This document shows, piece by piece, positions 40,761 through 53,755 of a stretch of DNA of 64,000 nt. Both the position numbers and the translations under genes were made by a program. Position 1 is the first letter of the stretch. Each line of letters opens with the position of its first letter. The notes under the pieces were generated by a model, which searched no databases, was not told the DNA's origin, and saw only the letters and a program-made list of their open reading frames with translations. The stretch is taken from contig CM038214.1 in NCBI GenBank assembly GCA_021442155.1, positions 25,916,450-25,980,449 of the forward strand, read 5' to 3'. The stretch comes from Cymbidium sinense (lineage: Eukaryota; Streptophyta; Magnoliopsida; Asparagales; Orchidaceae).

Positions 40761-40855
40761 CCAAAACCTAAATCTAAACCTAAAGTAACTAAATATATTT
40801 ATAAAATAAGCCTAAACTCTAAAGACTAATAAACCTAAACCTAATGCTAAACCCT

Positions 40856-41288
40856 AAGAATGGGCAAAACCTTGTCAGTAGGAACATCACCATCAATTCA
40901 GCCTAGATCTCAAGTGGAGGCTAAGTCGAGGCAACATTATCAGTGATGGGGATCTGGAAGCACTGGTTGATATGGAGGTAGTGGTCAAAGCAGTGGTGGT
41001 TATGAAGGTGGAAGGAGCGATGGAGGTTACAACCATGGTGGTGGCAGAAGGAGAGATCAAGGATATGGTTATTGATCCCGCTATTTGAGAGCCTGGGGTG
41101 GTTCTGATTGGAATTGGAGAAACTAAAGAATGGTCGATCGCCTAACTTTTACCAGAGATAGCCTAGTAATCTAGGGTTCTTGATTTAATGCGTTTTTTTT
41201 ATCTATGTTGTCACTTGTGTCATAGAAAACTTAGTCTATTACTTGGTTGATCAAATGTTGAATCTGAATTTATTCTTTGTTAAAGAAA
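40856..41288 (+). pseudogene. Glycine-rich RNA-binding protein 3' fragment, copy 1
   Basis: The sequence starts mid-gene with codons for KNGQNLVSRNITIN, a decayed end of the RNA-recognition motif of plant GRP7/GRP8-type proteins (normally D-G-R-x-I-T-V-N-x-A-Q-S-R). After a broken linker, a glycine-rich tail is readable: GSGSTG, stop, YGGSGQSSGGYEGGRSDGGY, then a second stop before SRYLRAWGG and a final SDWNWRN with a natural TAA. About 170 bases of 3' untranslated sequence follow, ending at the A-rich edge (TGAATTTATTCTTTGTTAAAG). The RNP1 and RNP2 RNA-binding motifs are missing. Intact relatives bind RNA in the nucleus and cytoplasm; this copy cannot encode a working protein. Confidence 0.85.
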
Positions 41289-42751
41289 AACCCAAAAACC
41301 CTAAACCCTAAACCTTAAACCCTAAAAACCCTAAACCCTAAACCTTAAACCTTAAACCCTAAAATCGTAAAACCCTAAACCCTAAGCCCTAAATCCTAAA
41401 ATCTAAACCCTAAACCCTGAAACCAAAAATAAAAATCCTAAAACTTAAACCCTAAATCTTAAAACCTAAACCCTAAACCCTAAAACCTAAACTAATCCTA
41501 AACCTTTAAAATCTAAAAACCTAAACCCAAACTAAATAAAACCTAAAAATTAAATAAATAAAAAGCCTAAACCAAAATAAAATAATAAAATTAAATTAAA
41601 TTAAAACATAAAGTAAAACTTAAATCTAAACCTAAACCTTAACCTAAATTTAAAAAGAAAATAAAATAAAAATAAAAACTAAGCTAAACTAGACAAAAAA
41701 ATAAGAAAACTCAATAAAATAAAAAACTAAACCAAGAATAAAAATAACAAAACCTAAAATAAAAATAAATAAATAAAAAATAAAGATAAATAGAAATAAA
41801 AAATAAAATAAATTGAAATAAATAAATAATAAACTAAATAAACCTAAACCTATGAGTTTATAGAAAAAAAAAAACCCTAACCCTAAAACCTAAACCTCAA
41901 ACCCTAAATCTACAACACTAAACCCTAAACCATAAACCCTAAAACCATAAATCCTAAACACTAAACCCTAAACTCTAAACCCTAAAAACCTAAAAACCTA
42001 AACCCGAAACCTAAAAATAATATAATATAAAAAAATAAAAACTAAACTAAAATAAAATAAATAATAACCTAAAATAAACAAAAAATCAAATAAATATAAA
42101 AATAAAAAACATAAATAAAATTAAAATAAAATAAACTGAAAATAAAATAAAATAAAAGCTAAATAAAAATGTAAAGCTAAAAGATAATCCTAAAAATAAA
42201 ACCCAAAAAAATAAAAAATAACACCCAAACCATAAACTTAAAAAAAACCTACACCTAAAATAAACAAACTAAAATAAACCAAAAACTAAACTAAAATAAG
42301 CTAAATTTTAAAAATAAAACCTAAACCTAAACTATAAACTAAATAAAATAAAATAAAATAAAAATAAACCTTAACCGAAATTAAAAAATAAAACCCAAAA
42401 ATAAACCTAAAATAAAAACCAAAAACCTAAACTTAATAAAAAAAACCTAAACTTAAACCAAAGAATAAAAAATAAAACCTAAACCTAAAAAATAAAATAA
42501 AAATAAAATTAAACTAAAAAATAAGCATAAACCTAAAATAAACAAATTAAACTAAATAAAAAAATAAAGATAAAAAAATGGAAAAAAATATAATAAACTA
42601 AAATAATAAAAAAATAACCTAAATAAAACTAAACCTACCAATTTTCTTAATTTCAAAAAAAACCCTAAGCCTTAAACCCTAAACTTAACCTAATGTAACT
42701 ATATAAATTAATAAATAATCACAGTTAAACCTAAACCTAAACCTGAACACT
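41289..42751 (+). repeat. Composite array between GRP copies 1 and 2
   Basis: A CCCTAAA block (41290-41510) then A-rich DNA, with boundary motifs near 41840 and 42630. No gene is visible. Confidence 0.87.
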
Positions 42752-43170
42752 AAGAATAGTAAACCTTGACAAAAACATAACTAGGATCAATCGACGGTGG
42801 AGGCGGCGATTAGATGTTGGGATCTAGAGGATATATGGTGGTCGTGGTAGTGGTGGCCATGTACGTAGGGGAATGAAGGAGGTTACAACCTTGGTGGTGG
42901 CTGAGGGGAGAGATCAAGGATATGATGGTAGATTTCGCTACTCGAGATGCCAGGGTGGTTCTGATGGGAACTAGCGAAATTGATGAGCATGATGATTCAC
43001 TCCTTACTTGTGTCTTTATAGTAGAGACAGTTCTAGTTATCTATGGTTTTTGATTTACTCTATGCGTGCTTATTTTTAATCTATGTCGTCGCTTTTCTTT
43101 GAAAACATGTTGTGTTACTTGGATGATAAAATCAAAAGGAAGAAATGTTGAATCTGAATTTCTTCTCTTA
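42752..43170 (+). pseudogene. Glycine-rich RNA-binding protein 3' fragment, copy 2 (most decayed)
   Basis: It begins at the same AAGAAT position as the other copies but the first 40 bases have lost several nucleotides (AAGAATAGTAAACC, ACATAACTAGGATCAATCG). The glycine-rich stretch is broken by small deletions; recognisable pieces are GATCAAGGATATGATGG, TTTCGCTACTCGAG and GGTGGTTCTGATGGGAAC. The 3' untranslated part (GTTTTTGATTTACTCTATG, then GTTGAATCTGAATTTCTTC) is well preserved and ends at an A-run. It is a pseudogene without RNP motifs. Confidence 0.78.
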
Positions 43171-46100
43171 AAAAAAAAAACCAAAACCTTAAACCTAAAC
43201 CTAAAACCTAAATCTTAAACCCTAAACACTAAACCATAAAAACCTTAAACACTAAGCCCTAAACCCTAAAACCTAAAACCCTAAACCCTAAACCCTAAAC
43301 CATAAAACCTAAACCGTAAACCCTAATCCTACAACCCTAAATCCTAAACCCTAAATCCTAAACCCTAAACCCTAAACCCTAAACACTAAACCCTAAAACC
43401 CTAAACTAACCCTAAACCCTAAACCCTAAACCCTAAAAACCCTAAACCATAAAAACCCTAAACCATCTTTCTAACACTAAACACTGTAACCCTAAACTAA
43501 CTAAACACTCTAACTAAACTTAAACTTAAACCCTAATCCCTAAACCTAAAAACTTAAAAACCTAAATCTAAACTAAATAAAACCTAAAAATAATACAAAT
43601 ATACAAACCTAAACCAAAACCTAAAAATAAAAGAGAATAAACTTTAAAAATAAATTAAATTAAAAAAAATAAAAACTTAAACTAAATAAAAATAAATAAA
43701 ATAAACCAAAGAAGAAAAAACCTAAATAAAATAAAAATTAAACTTAAAATAAAAATAAAATAAAACTAAAATAAAATAAAATAAAAACTAAATAAAAACC
43801 TAAACTAAAAAAATAAACCTAAAAATAAAACATAAAAATAAATAAAAACTAAACACTAAACCCTAAACTTAGAAAAACCTAGACCTAGAAAAAAATAAAA
43901 CAAACAAAATAAATAAACTTATACCTAAACAAAAATAAACTAAAATAAAATAAATAAAGCCTAAACCTAAACCTAAACCCTAAACTAAATAAAATAAAAT
44001 AAACTAAAAATAAACATAAAGTAAAAAAATTAAAACCTAAAAATAAACCTAAAACCTAAACTAAATGAAACCTGAAAATAAAAAAATAAAAATATTTAAA
44101 CCTAAAAAAAAAAAAAAAAATAAAAACATTAATTATAACTTAAACCTAAACCTAAACCCAAAAAGAAAATAAAATAAAAAATAAAAACTAAAGTAAAATA
44201 AAATAAATAAAAACATAAACTAAGCTAAAAAAATAAAATACCTAAATAAAATGAAAACAAATCCTAATATTAAAATGAAATAAAGCTAAGAAAAAAAATA
44301 ATAACTAAATAAAAACCTAAACCTAAAAAATAAAACCTAAACCCTAAACTAAAAAAATAAAACTTAAACATAAAATAAAAAGAAGATATACCTAAACCTA
44401 AACTAAAATAAACTAAAGTAAAATAAATAAAACTTAAACCTAAACCTAACATAAATTAAACTTAAACTATATAAAATAAAATAAATTTTAAATAAACCTA
44501 AACCTAAAGTTAAACATTAAATAAAAACCTAAAACATAAACCTAAAAAATAAAAAATAAAAAAACCTAAACCTAAAAATAAAAAATATAAAATAAAATCT
44601 AAACCTAAAAAATAAAGTAAAAATAAAACTAAAGTAAAAAATAAAAATAAACCTAAACCTAAACATAAAATTAAACTAAAATAAAAAGTAAGCTAAAATA
44701 AATAAACCTAATTAAATAAACTAAACTAAATAAAAATAAAATAAGCCAAATTCAAAATAAAAAATAAAATAAACTAAAATAAATAAAAAATAAACTAAAT
44801 AAACTGGAACCTACCAATTTATTTAATTAAAAAACCCTAACCCTAAAATTAACTAAAAACAAACTAAAACCCTAAACCCTAAACTACTAAACCTACAACA
44901 CTAAACCCTAAACCCTAAACACTTAACTAACACTAAACACTAAATAAAATAAATAAATAAAAAATAAAAAAAACCAAGCCTTAAACCTAAACTCTTAAGC
45001 TTCAAGCCTAAAACCCTAAAAACCACTAAATTCTAAACCCTAAACCCTAAACCCTAAACCCAAAATCGAAAACCCTAAAACATATAACCTTAAACCCTAA
45101 ACACCAAACCATAAATCCTAAACCCAAAAAACCTAAAAACCTAATAACCTAAACCTAAACTAAATAAAACCTAAATATAAAATAAATAAAAAAACTTAAA
45201 TCTAAATAAAATCCTAAACTAAAACCTAAACCTAGGCCTAAACCTAAACCTAAACCTAAATATAAAATAAAATAAAAATTAAAACTAAATTAAAATAAAA
45301 TAAATAAAAACCTAAACTAAACTAAACTAAACTAAAAAATAAACCCAAAAAACCCTGAATAAAATAAAAACTAAATGAAAGATACAAATAAAATAATTCA
45401 AAACTAAAATAAAAACTAAACATAAGATATAATTAAAAGTAAACCTAAACCTAAACTAAAAAAATAAAACCTAAAAATAACCTAAAACCTAAACCTAAAA
45501 GATAAAATGAAAATTGAAACTTAAAACTAAAAAATAAAAATAAGAAAAAACTAAAATAAAAAAGAAAAATAAACTTAAACCTAAAAAATAAACTGAAATA
45601 AAAAATGTAAACTAGAATAAATAAACCTAAAATAAATATAATGAACTAAATAAGAAAATAAAGATAAATAAAATTAAAAAATAAAATAAACTAAAATAAA
45701 TAAAAAATAAACTAAATAAACTTAAACCTATTGATTTTCTTAATTTTCTAAATAAAACCAAAATCCTAAGCCACAAACCCTAAACCCTATATCCCAAAAC
45801 CCTAAACCCTAAACCTTAAAATTATCCCTAAACTTACAACCCTAAACCATAAACTAACCCTAAACCCTAAACCCTAAATATAATAAATAAAAAAATAAAA
45901 AAATAAAAAAATCCTAACCCTAAACCCTAAACCCTAAAACCCAAAATTGTAAACCCAAAACCCAAAACCCTAAACCCTAAGAAGCTAAAAACCTAAACCT
46001 AAACTAAATAAAACCAAAAAAATATAAATATAAAAATACCTAAACCAAAATAAAATAAAATCAAAACATAAACAAAATCGTAAACATAAACCTAAACCTG

Positions 46101-47035
46101 AAAAGAAAAAAAAACTATACTAAAATAAAACAAATAAAAACCTAAACTAAACTAAAAATAAAAAACTTAAATACAATAAAAACTAATCCTAAAATAAAAA
46201 TAAAATAAACCAAAAATAAAATAAAATAAAAACTAAATAAAAACCTAATCCTAAAAAAACATAAAAATAAATAAAAATTAAAACCTAAACCCTAAACCAA
46301 AAAAAATACCTTAACCTAAAAAAAAAAAATAAACCTAAACCTAAACTAAATTAAATATAACATAAACCTAACATAAAAAATAAAACCTAAAATAAAAACC
46401 TAAAACCTGAACCTAGAGAAATAAAATAAAAACCTAAACCTAAACCTAAACTTAAAAATAATAAAATAAAACTTAAACCTAAAAAACAAAATAAAAATAA
46501 AACTAAACTAAAAATTAAACCTAAACCTAAACCTAAACCTAAAAAATAAACCAAAATAAAAAAAACCTATACTGAAATAAATTATCCTAAAACAAATAAT
46601 CAAAACTAAATAAAAATAAAAAATAAACTGAAATAAAAATCAAAAGTAAAATAAACTAAAATAAATAAAAAAATAAACTAATTAAACTTAATAAACCTAA
46701 ACCTGCTAGGTGACTTAATTTTTTTAAAAAAACCATAAATCTTATATCCTAAACCCAAAAACCAAAAACCCAAAACCCTAAACCCTAAACACTAAACCAA
46801 CAATCCTAAACCCTGAACCAAGAAACCCTAAGCCCTAACTCTAAACCCTAAACCCTAAAAGAGTAAACCATAAAACCCAAAACCATAAACCCTAAACCCT
46901 AAACCCTAAACCCTAAACCCTAACCCTAAACCCTAAACCCTAAACCCTAAACCCCAAACCCTAAACCTATACCTAAAGAAAAAAAGTAAACCTAAACCAT
47001 AAAACCAAATAAACCTATACCTAAACCTAAACCCT
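43171..47035 (+). repeat. Composite array between GRP copies 2 and 3
   Basis: CCCTAAA blocks at 43185-43560, 44830-45140, 45770-45990 and 46735-47030, with A-rich DNA between. Boundary motifs lie near 44805, 45720 and 46695. A pure A-run of 17 occurs at 44104-44120. A nearly perfect CCCTAAA run lies at 46890-46955. The minus-strand open frame at 44270-44452 is composition-driven. No gene is visible. Confidence 0.87.
46890..46955 (+). repeat. Near-perfect CCCTAAA run
   Basis: About nine plant telomere heptamers with one shortened unit, immediately upstream of GRP copy 3. A similar but more broken run precedes copy 6 (61085-61150), as expected if the pair was duplicated. Confidence 0.85.
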
Positions 47036-47520
47036 AAGAATGGGCAGAACCTTGACGACAGGAATATCACCGTCAACTAGGCTCAATCTAGATCTGTATG
47101 TGGAGGCGAAGGTGGATGCGGCCATTATCACAGTGGTGGTGGGGGATCTGGAGGTTCTGCAGGATATGGAGGTGGTGGTCAGAGCTATGGTGGTTATGGA
47201 AGTAAGAGGAATGATGAAGGTTACAGTCATGGTGGTGGCGGAGGGAGAGATTCAGGATATGATGGTGGATACCGCTACTCGAGAGGTTGGGGTTGTTCTG
47301 ATGGGAACTAGAGAAACTGAAGAACGGTCAATTCGATCTGCTTCTTATGGAACTATGTCCATACACTAGAAATGATTCTAGTTATCTAGGGTTTTCAATT
47401 TTTGCTATCAGTGCTCCTTCTTTATCTATGTCATCTCTTGTGTCTTAGAAAACTTGGTGTGTTACTTGGTTGATCAAATCAAAAAGAAGAAATGTCAAAT
47501 CTAAATTTGTTCTATGTTAA
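47036..47520 (+). pseudogene. Glycine-rich RNA-binding protein 3' fragment, copy 3 (best frame)
   Basis: One frame runs from 47036 to 47311 with a single internal stop. It reads KNGQNLDDRNITVN, stop (TAG 47078-47080, where relatives have Q or E), AQSRS, then a glycine-rich tail including GGGGSGGSAGYGGGGQSYGG, NDEGYSHGGGGRDSGYDGG and YRYSRGWGCSDGN before a TAG that replaces the usual tryptophan codon of the WRN ending. This is the end of the RNA-recognition motif plus the C-terminal glycine-rich domain of a plant GRP7/GRP8-type protein; the RNP1 and RNP2 motifs are absent. 3' untranslated sequence follows to the A-rich edge. The ATG-started frame at 47040-47369 is an out-of-frame shadow. Confidence 0.88.
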
Positions 47521-50468
47521 AAAACCAAAAACTTGAAACCCTAAACTAAAACCTGAACCCTAAACCTAAAATAAAAATGCTAAACCCTAAAACCCCTAAA
47601 CCCCAAACCCTAAATCGTAAACCCTAAAATCCTAAACCCTAAACCTTAATCCCTAAATCTTAAACCCTAAACCATAAATCCTAAACTGTAAACCCAAATA
47701 ATAATATAAATAAATAAACCCCTAAACCCTAAACCCCAAACCTTAAACTTTGTACTAATCCTAAACCCTAAACCCTAAACTTTAAACCCCAAACTTTAAA
47801 CCCTATACTAATCCTAAACTCTAAACTATAAAATGCTAAAAACTTGAACCTAAACTAAATAAAACCAAAAAATAAAATAAATAAAAAAACCAAAACCAAA
47901 ATAAAATAAAGAATATAATAAAATAAAAACATAAACTAAAACATAAACCTAAACCTCAACTTAAAATGAAAATAAAATAAAAATAAAAACTAAATTAAGT
48001 TAAAATAAATAAAAACCTAAACTAAACTAAAGAATCAAAAACTTGAATAAAATAGAAACTAAACCTAAAATATAATTAAAATAACCCTAAATTAAAATAA
48101 AATAAAAACGAAATGAAAACCTAAACCTAAAAAATAAACATTAAAATAAAACTTGAAAATAAATAAAAAAATAAATCCTAAGCCATAAACTAAAAAAAAA
48201 CTAAACCTAAAATAAAAATAAAATAAACCTAAAATAAAAACCTAAAACCCAAACCTAAAAAAAATATAATAAAAACCTAAACTTAAACCTAAGAATAAAA
48301 AATAAAAAAATAAAATAAAAAAACTAAACAAAAAAAATAAAACAATTCTAAAAAAAACTAAAATAAAAAACCTAAAATAAAATAAATAAATCTAAAATAA
48401 ATAAACTAAAGTAAATAACATAAACCTAAATAAATATAAAAATAAAATAATATAAAATAAATTAATAAAATAAACTAAAGAAATATAAACTTACTAGTTT
48501 ACTTAGTTTAAAAAAAACCCAAAACCCCAAACCCTAAAATTAACCTTAAACCCTAAACCATAAACACTAAACATATAACCCTAAACCATAAACCCTAAAC
48601 CCTAAAACCCTATACCCTAAACCCTAAATCCTAAACCCTAAACCCTAAAACCCTAAACCCTAAACCATAAACCCAAAACATAAACCCCAGAACCCTAAAA
48701 CCTACAACCCTAAACCCAAAACCCTAAACTGAAAACCTAAACCCTAAACCCTAAACCCTAATCCTGAAACCCTAAATCTTAAAAACTTAAAAACCTAAAC
48801 CTAAACTAAATAAAAAATAAAAATAAAATAAATAAAAGAACATAAACCTAAATAAAATAAAATAAAAACCTAAACTAAACCCTAAACCTAAACCTTAACT
48901 TAAACCTAAAAGAGAAATAAAAAATCAAAAATAAACTAAAATAAAATAAATAAAAACATAAAATAAACAAAAAATAAAAATAAACTTATAAATTAGAAAC
49001 CTAAATAAAATAAAACCTAAATGTAAATAAAAATAAAATAAAATAAAAAAAATAAAATCTAAAAAAACTAAATAAAAACCTAATCCTAAAAAATAAAACT
49101 AAAAATAAAACCTAAAATAATTAAAAACTAAAACCTAATCCTTAAACTAAAAAAAACTCGAACCTAAAATAAACAAAATAAAATAAACCTAAACCTAAAC
49201 TATAATATAAGAACTAAAATAAATAAAACCTAAAATAAACCTAAGAATAAAAAACCTAAATTAAATAATAACTATATGAAAAGTAAAAGTAAAATAAACC
49301 TGAAATAAAATAAAATAAAAACTAAATGAAATCCTAAACCTAAAAAATAAAACTAAAAAATAAATAAAAAATAAAACATAAACCATAAACTAAAAAAAAA
49401 CCCTAAACCTAAAATAAAAATGAAATAAATAAAATAAATTAAACCTAAACTAAAATAAAATAAAAAAAATCTAAACCTACACTAAACTAAATAAAATTTA
49501 ATAAAAATAAACCTAAATCTAAACAAAAAAAATAAAAGCTAAAAATAAACCTAAAATAAAAACCTAAAACCTAAACTTAAAAATAAAAATAAGACTTAAA
49601 CAAAATAAAAATAAAAATAAAACTCAACTAAAAAATAAACCTAAACCTAAACATGAACCTAAAAAATAAACTAAAATAAAAATCCTAAACTAAAATAAAT
49701 AAACAAAACTAAAAAATTTAAAAATTAAAAATAAATTAGGATAAAATAAATAAAAAATAATCTAAATAAACCTAAACCTACAGGTTTACTTAATTTTTTT
49801 TTAAAAAAAATCTAAACCTTAAACCCTAAACCCTAAGCCCTAAAAACCTTAAAAACCCAAAACCATAGATCCTAAACACTAAACCCTAAACCCCTAACCC
49901 TAAACCCTAAACCCTAAACCCTAAACCTTAAAACCCTAAACCCTAAAACCCTAAACCCTAAACCCTAAACATTAAACCTAAAAATAAAATTTTTTAAAAA
50001 ACTTAAACATAGATAATGTAAAAATATAAAATAAAATAAAAACGTAAACTAAAACCTAAACCTAAAAATAAAATAAAAAAATAAACTAATAAAATCAAAA
50101 ATAAACTAAAAAATAAACATAAACCTAAACTAAAACTTAAAAATAAACTAAAAATAAAATCTAAACTAAAATAAATAAACTAAACTAAGTAAAAATAAAA
50201 AAATAATCCTTAATATAAATAACACATAAAAAATAAACAAAATATACTAAATAAACCTAAACTAACCAGTTTACTTAATTTTAAAAAAACCTTAAATCGT
50301 AAATCCTAAACCCTAAACCTTAAACCCTAAACACTAAATCCTAAACATACAACCCGAAACCCTAAACCCTAAACCTTCAACCCTAAAAAACCTTAAACCC
50401 TAAACCCTAACCCTAAGCCTTCAACCCTAAAACCCTAAACCCTAAACACTAAAATAAACCTAAACCCT
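47521..50468 (+). repeat. Composite array between GRP copies 3 and 4
   Basis: CCCTAAA blocks at 47525-47830, 48515-48780, 49800-49970 and 50285-50465, with A-rich DNA between and boundary motifs near 48485, 49771 and 50260. The segment to about 49990 is collinear with 61701-64000. No gene is visible. Confidence 0.87.
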
Positions 50469-50956
50469 AAGAATCGACAAAACCTTGACGGCAAGAACAT
50501 CACTATCAACCAAGCTAGTCTAGATCTGCCATTGAAAAGGTGAAGGCTGCGGTTATCGTAGTGGTGGTGGTGGATCTAGAGGAGCTAGTGGATGTGGAGG
50601 TGGTGGTCGGGGTAGTGGTGGTCATGCAAGCAGGAGGACCGACGGAGGTTATAGCCGTGGTGGTGTCCGAGGGGAGAGGTCGGGGATATGATGGTGGATC
50701 CCACTACTCGAGATGCTGGGGTGGTTCTAATGGGAGCTGGAGAAACTAAAGACCGACTGATCCGATCTGCTGCTTATTGAACTGTGTCTTTACAATAGAG
50801 ATAATTCTACTTATCTAGGGTTTTTGATTTGCTCTATGGATGCTCATTTTTATTCTATGTCATCGCTCGTGCCTTAAAAAACTTGGTGTGTTACTTGGTT
50901 AATTGAATCAAAAAGAAGAAATGTTGAATATGAATTTCTTCTCTATTAAAAAAAAT
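50469..50956 (+). pseudogene. Glycine-rich RNA-binding protein 3' fragment, copy 4
   Basis: It begins KNRQNLDGKNITINQA, so it keeps the Q codon (CAA) where four other copies have a stop. It then loses frame in the SRS linker. The glycine-rich tail is readable as GEGCGYRSGGGGSRGASGCG, then GHASRRTDGGYSRGG, with a further frameshift before YDGGSHYSRCWGGSNGSWRN and a natural TAA at about 50748. The complete WRN ending makes this the best guide to the original C-terminus. A 200-base 3' untranslated part runs to an A-run. It lacks the RNP motifs, so it is a 5'-truncated pseudogene. Confidence 0.86.
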
Positions 50957-53755
50957 AAAAATCCTAAACCCTAAACCTAAAACCTAAACCCTAAACCCTA
51001 AACCCTAAAACCTAAAAACACTAAACCCAAAATTGTAAACCATAAAACCCAAAACCCTAAACCCAAAACCCTAAACCCTAGAACCTAAACCTTAAACCTT
51101 AAACATATAACCCTAAACCCTAAACTATAAACCCTAAACCCTGAGAATAAAAAACCTAGATAAAATAAACCTAAGAATAAAAAACCTGGATAAAATAAAA
51201 ACTAAATGTAAAATGAAAATTAAATAAACATAATATAAACCTAAAATAAAATAAAATAAAAATTAAACCAAAACCTAAACCTAAAAAATAAACCTAAAAG
51301 TAAACCCTAAAAATAAATAAAAATAAAACTTAAATCTTATGCTTAAAAAACATTAAACTTAAAAATAAAAAATAAAAAAAACAAAATAAAATAAACTTAA
51401 ACCTAAACTAAAATAAGCTACACTAAAATAAATAAAATGAAAAAAAAAACCTAAAATAGACTAAACCTAAACAGTAAATGAGATAAAATAAAATAAACTA
51501 AAAATAAACCTAAATGTAAAAAAAATAAAAATTAAAACTAAAATAATAAAAAATCCTAAACCTAAATAAAATAAAAAAGCAAAGTAAAATAAAAACATAA
51601 ACTACAACCTAAACCTAAACCTAAACCAAAAAAATAAAATAGACCTAATAATAAAACAAACTAAAATAAAATAAAAAAAACCTAAACTAAAATAAAAAAT
51701 AAAAAACCTAAATAAAATAAAAACTAAACCTAAAATAAAAATTAAAAAAATCCAAAATAAAATAAAATAAAAATTAAATAAAAACCAAAAAATGTAAAAT
51801 AAATCCTAAAAGTAAATAAAAAAATAAAACCTAAACCCTAAACTAAAAGAAAAAAGCTAAACCTAAAATAGAAATAAAATAAACCTAAACATAAACCTAG
51901 ACTAAAATAAACTAAACTAAAATAAATAAAACATAAACCTAAACTAAACTAATCCTAAACCTAAACCTATACTAAATAAAATAAATAAACCTAAAATAAA
52001 CCTAAATGTAAACTAAAAAATAAAACCTAAAAATAAACCTAAAATAAAAACCTAAAACCTAATCCTCATATAATAAAATAAAAACCTAAACTTAAACATA
52101 AAAATTAATAATAAAACTTAAACCTAAAAAATAAAATAAAAATAAAACTAAAGTAAAATAATAAACATAAACCTAAGCCTAAACCTCAAAAAAAAACCTA
52201 AAATAAAATAAATAAACCTAAATTAAATAAACTAAACTATATATAAATAAAAATAAACTAAAATCAAAATAAATAAAATAAAATAAATTGAAATAAATAA
52301 AAATAAACTAAATAAACCTAAACCACTTTTTTTAATTTTAAAATTAGAAAAAAAAATAATAAAAAATCCTACCTCTAAACCCACCCTAAACTAACCCCTA
52401 CAACTAAACCTTAAACCCTAAATTGTATAAACCCTATCCTATAACCCTAAACTTACAACACTAAACCCTAAACCCTAAACTCTAGCCTAAATCCTAAACC
52501 CTCTAAAACCCTAAACCCTAAATTCTTACAACCCCTAAACCTATAATTCTAAACTCTAATCCCTAAACACACTAAACTCTAAACCACTCTTCTAAATCCT
52601 AAACCCTAAACCTTAAACCATAAACTCTAAATAAAATAAAAAAATAAATAAATAAAAATGCCTAAACCTAAATAAAATATAAAAAAATAAACTAAATAAA
52701 AACCTAAACTAAAACCTAAATCTAAATGTCAACCTAAACCTAAACTTGAACCTAAAAAAATAATAAAATTAAAATAAAAACTAAACTAAAATTACATCAA
52801 TAAAAACCTAAACTAAACATAAAAAATAAAATAACCCTAAAAATAAAAATAAAAAAAATTAAACGTAAGATAAAAATAAAATAAAATAAAAAATAAATAA
52901 AAATATAAACCTAAAAAATAAACCAAATAATAAATAAAAAATAACACATAAACCATAGACTAAAATATGAAAATATAAACATAAAATAAACAAAATTAAA
53001 TAAACCTAAACCTAAACTAAAATAAACTAAACTAAAATAAATAAAATATAAACCTAAATATAAATTAAACTAAACTTAAACCCAATACTAAATAAAATAA
53101 AATAAACTTAAAATAAACCTAAACCTAAACTAAAAAAATAAAACCTAAAAATAAAACTAAAATAAAAACCTAAAACCTAAACCTAAAAAAAATAAAATAA
53201 AAAACTAAACCTAAACCATAAATTAAAAAATAAAACTTGAACCTAAAAAAACTAATCTATAAAATAAACATAAACTTAAAACTAAACCTAAAAAATAAAT
53301 TAAAATAAAAATTATAAATTAAAATAAATAAACCTAAAATTAATAAACTAAACTAAATAAAATAAAAATTAACCTAAATAAAATAAAAAATCAAATAAAT
53401 GAAAATAGATAAACAAAAGCTAAATAAACTAAAACCTATCGATTTTCTTAATTTATAAAAAAACCTTAAACCCTAAACCCTAAATCCCAAACCCTAAACC
53501 CTAAACCCTAAACCCTAAACCATAAACCCTAAACCTAAAACCATAAACCCTAAACTAACCCTAAACACTAAACCCTAAATGAATAAAAAAATTAATAAAA
53601 AAAACCCTAACCCTAAACCCTAAACCATAAACCCTAAAACTTAAACCCTAAAACCTGAAACCCAAAACCCCAAACCCTAACCCTAAAAACTCAACCCTAA
53701 ACCCTAAAACTGATAACCCTGAACCCTAAACTCTAAACCCTAAACCCTAAATAGG
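50957..53755 (+). repeat. Composite array between GRP copy 4 and island G
   Basis: CCCTAAA blocks at 50960-51145, 52370-52640 and 53465-53755, with A-rich DNA between. Boundaries near 52315 and 53425 have T-rich or TTAATT edges. No gene is visible. Confidence 0.87.

Larger units (their letters stand above)
33483..40855 (+). repeat. Composite telomere-like/A-rich array, block 3
   Basis: CCCTAAA blocks alternate with A-rich blocks, and most A-rich blocks end with TAAACCTAAACCTA, four variable bases, then TTTNNTTAATTT. Such boundaries occur near 34888, 36818, 37985, 39610 and 40585. The first 1.45 kb copies 21884-23234. Between 35100 and 35320, and 38270 and 38420, the repeats are corrupted (CTTAAACC, GTTATCTTAAAC). 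A clean CCCTAAA run lies at about 40697-40760. No gene is visible. Confidence 0.88.

Noticed and set aside
47040..47369. ATG-started Val-rich frame over GRP copy 3, and similar frames at 50540-50749 and 58543-58749; minus-strand frames at 47027-47230 and 61215-61418
   Set aside because: These are out-of-frame shadows. The recognisable glycine-rich sequence is in the frame starting at 47036 (and the equivalent frames in the other copies).
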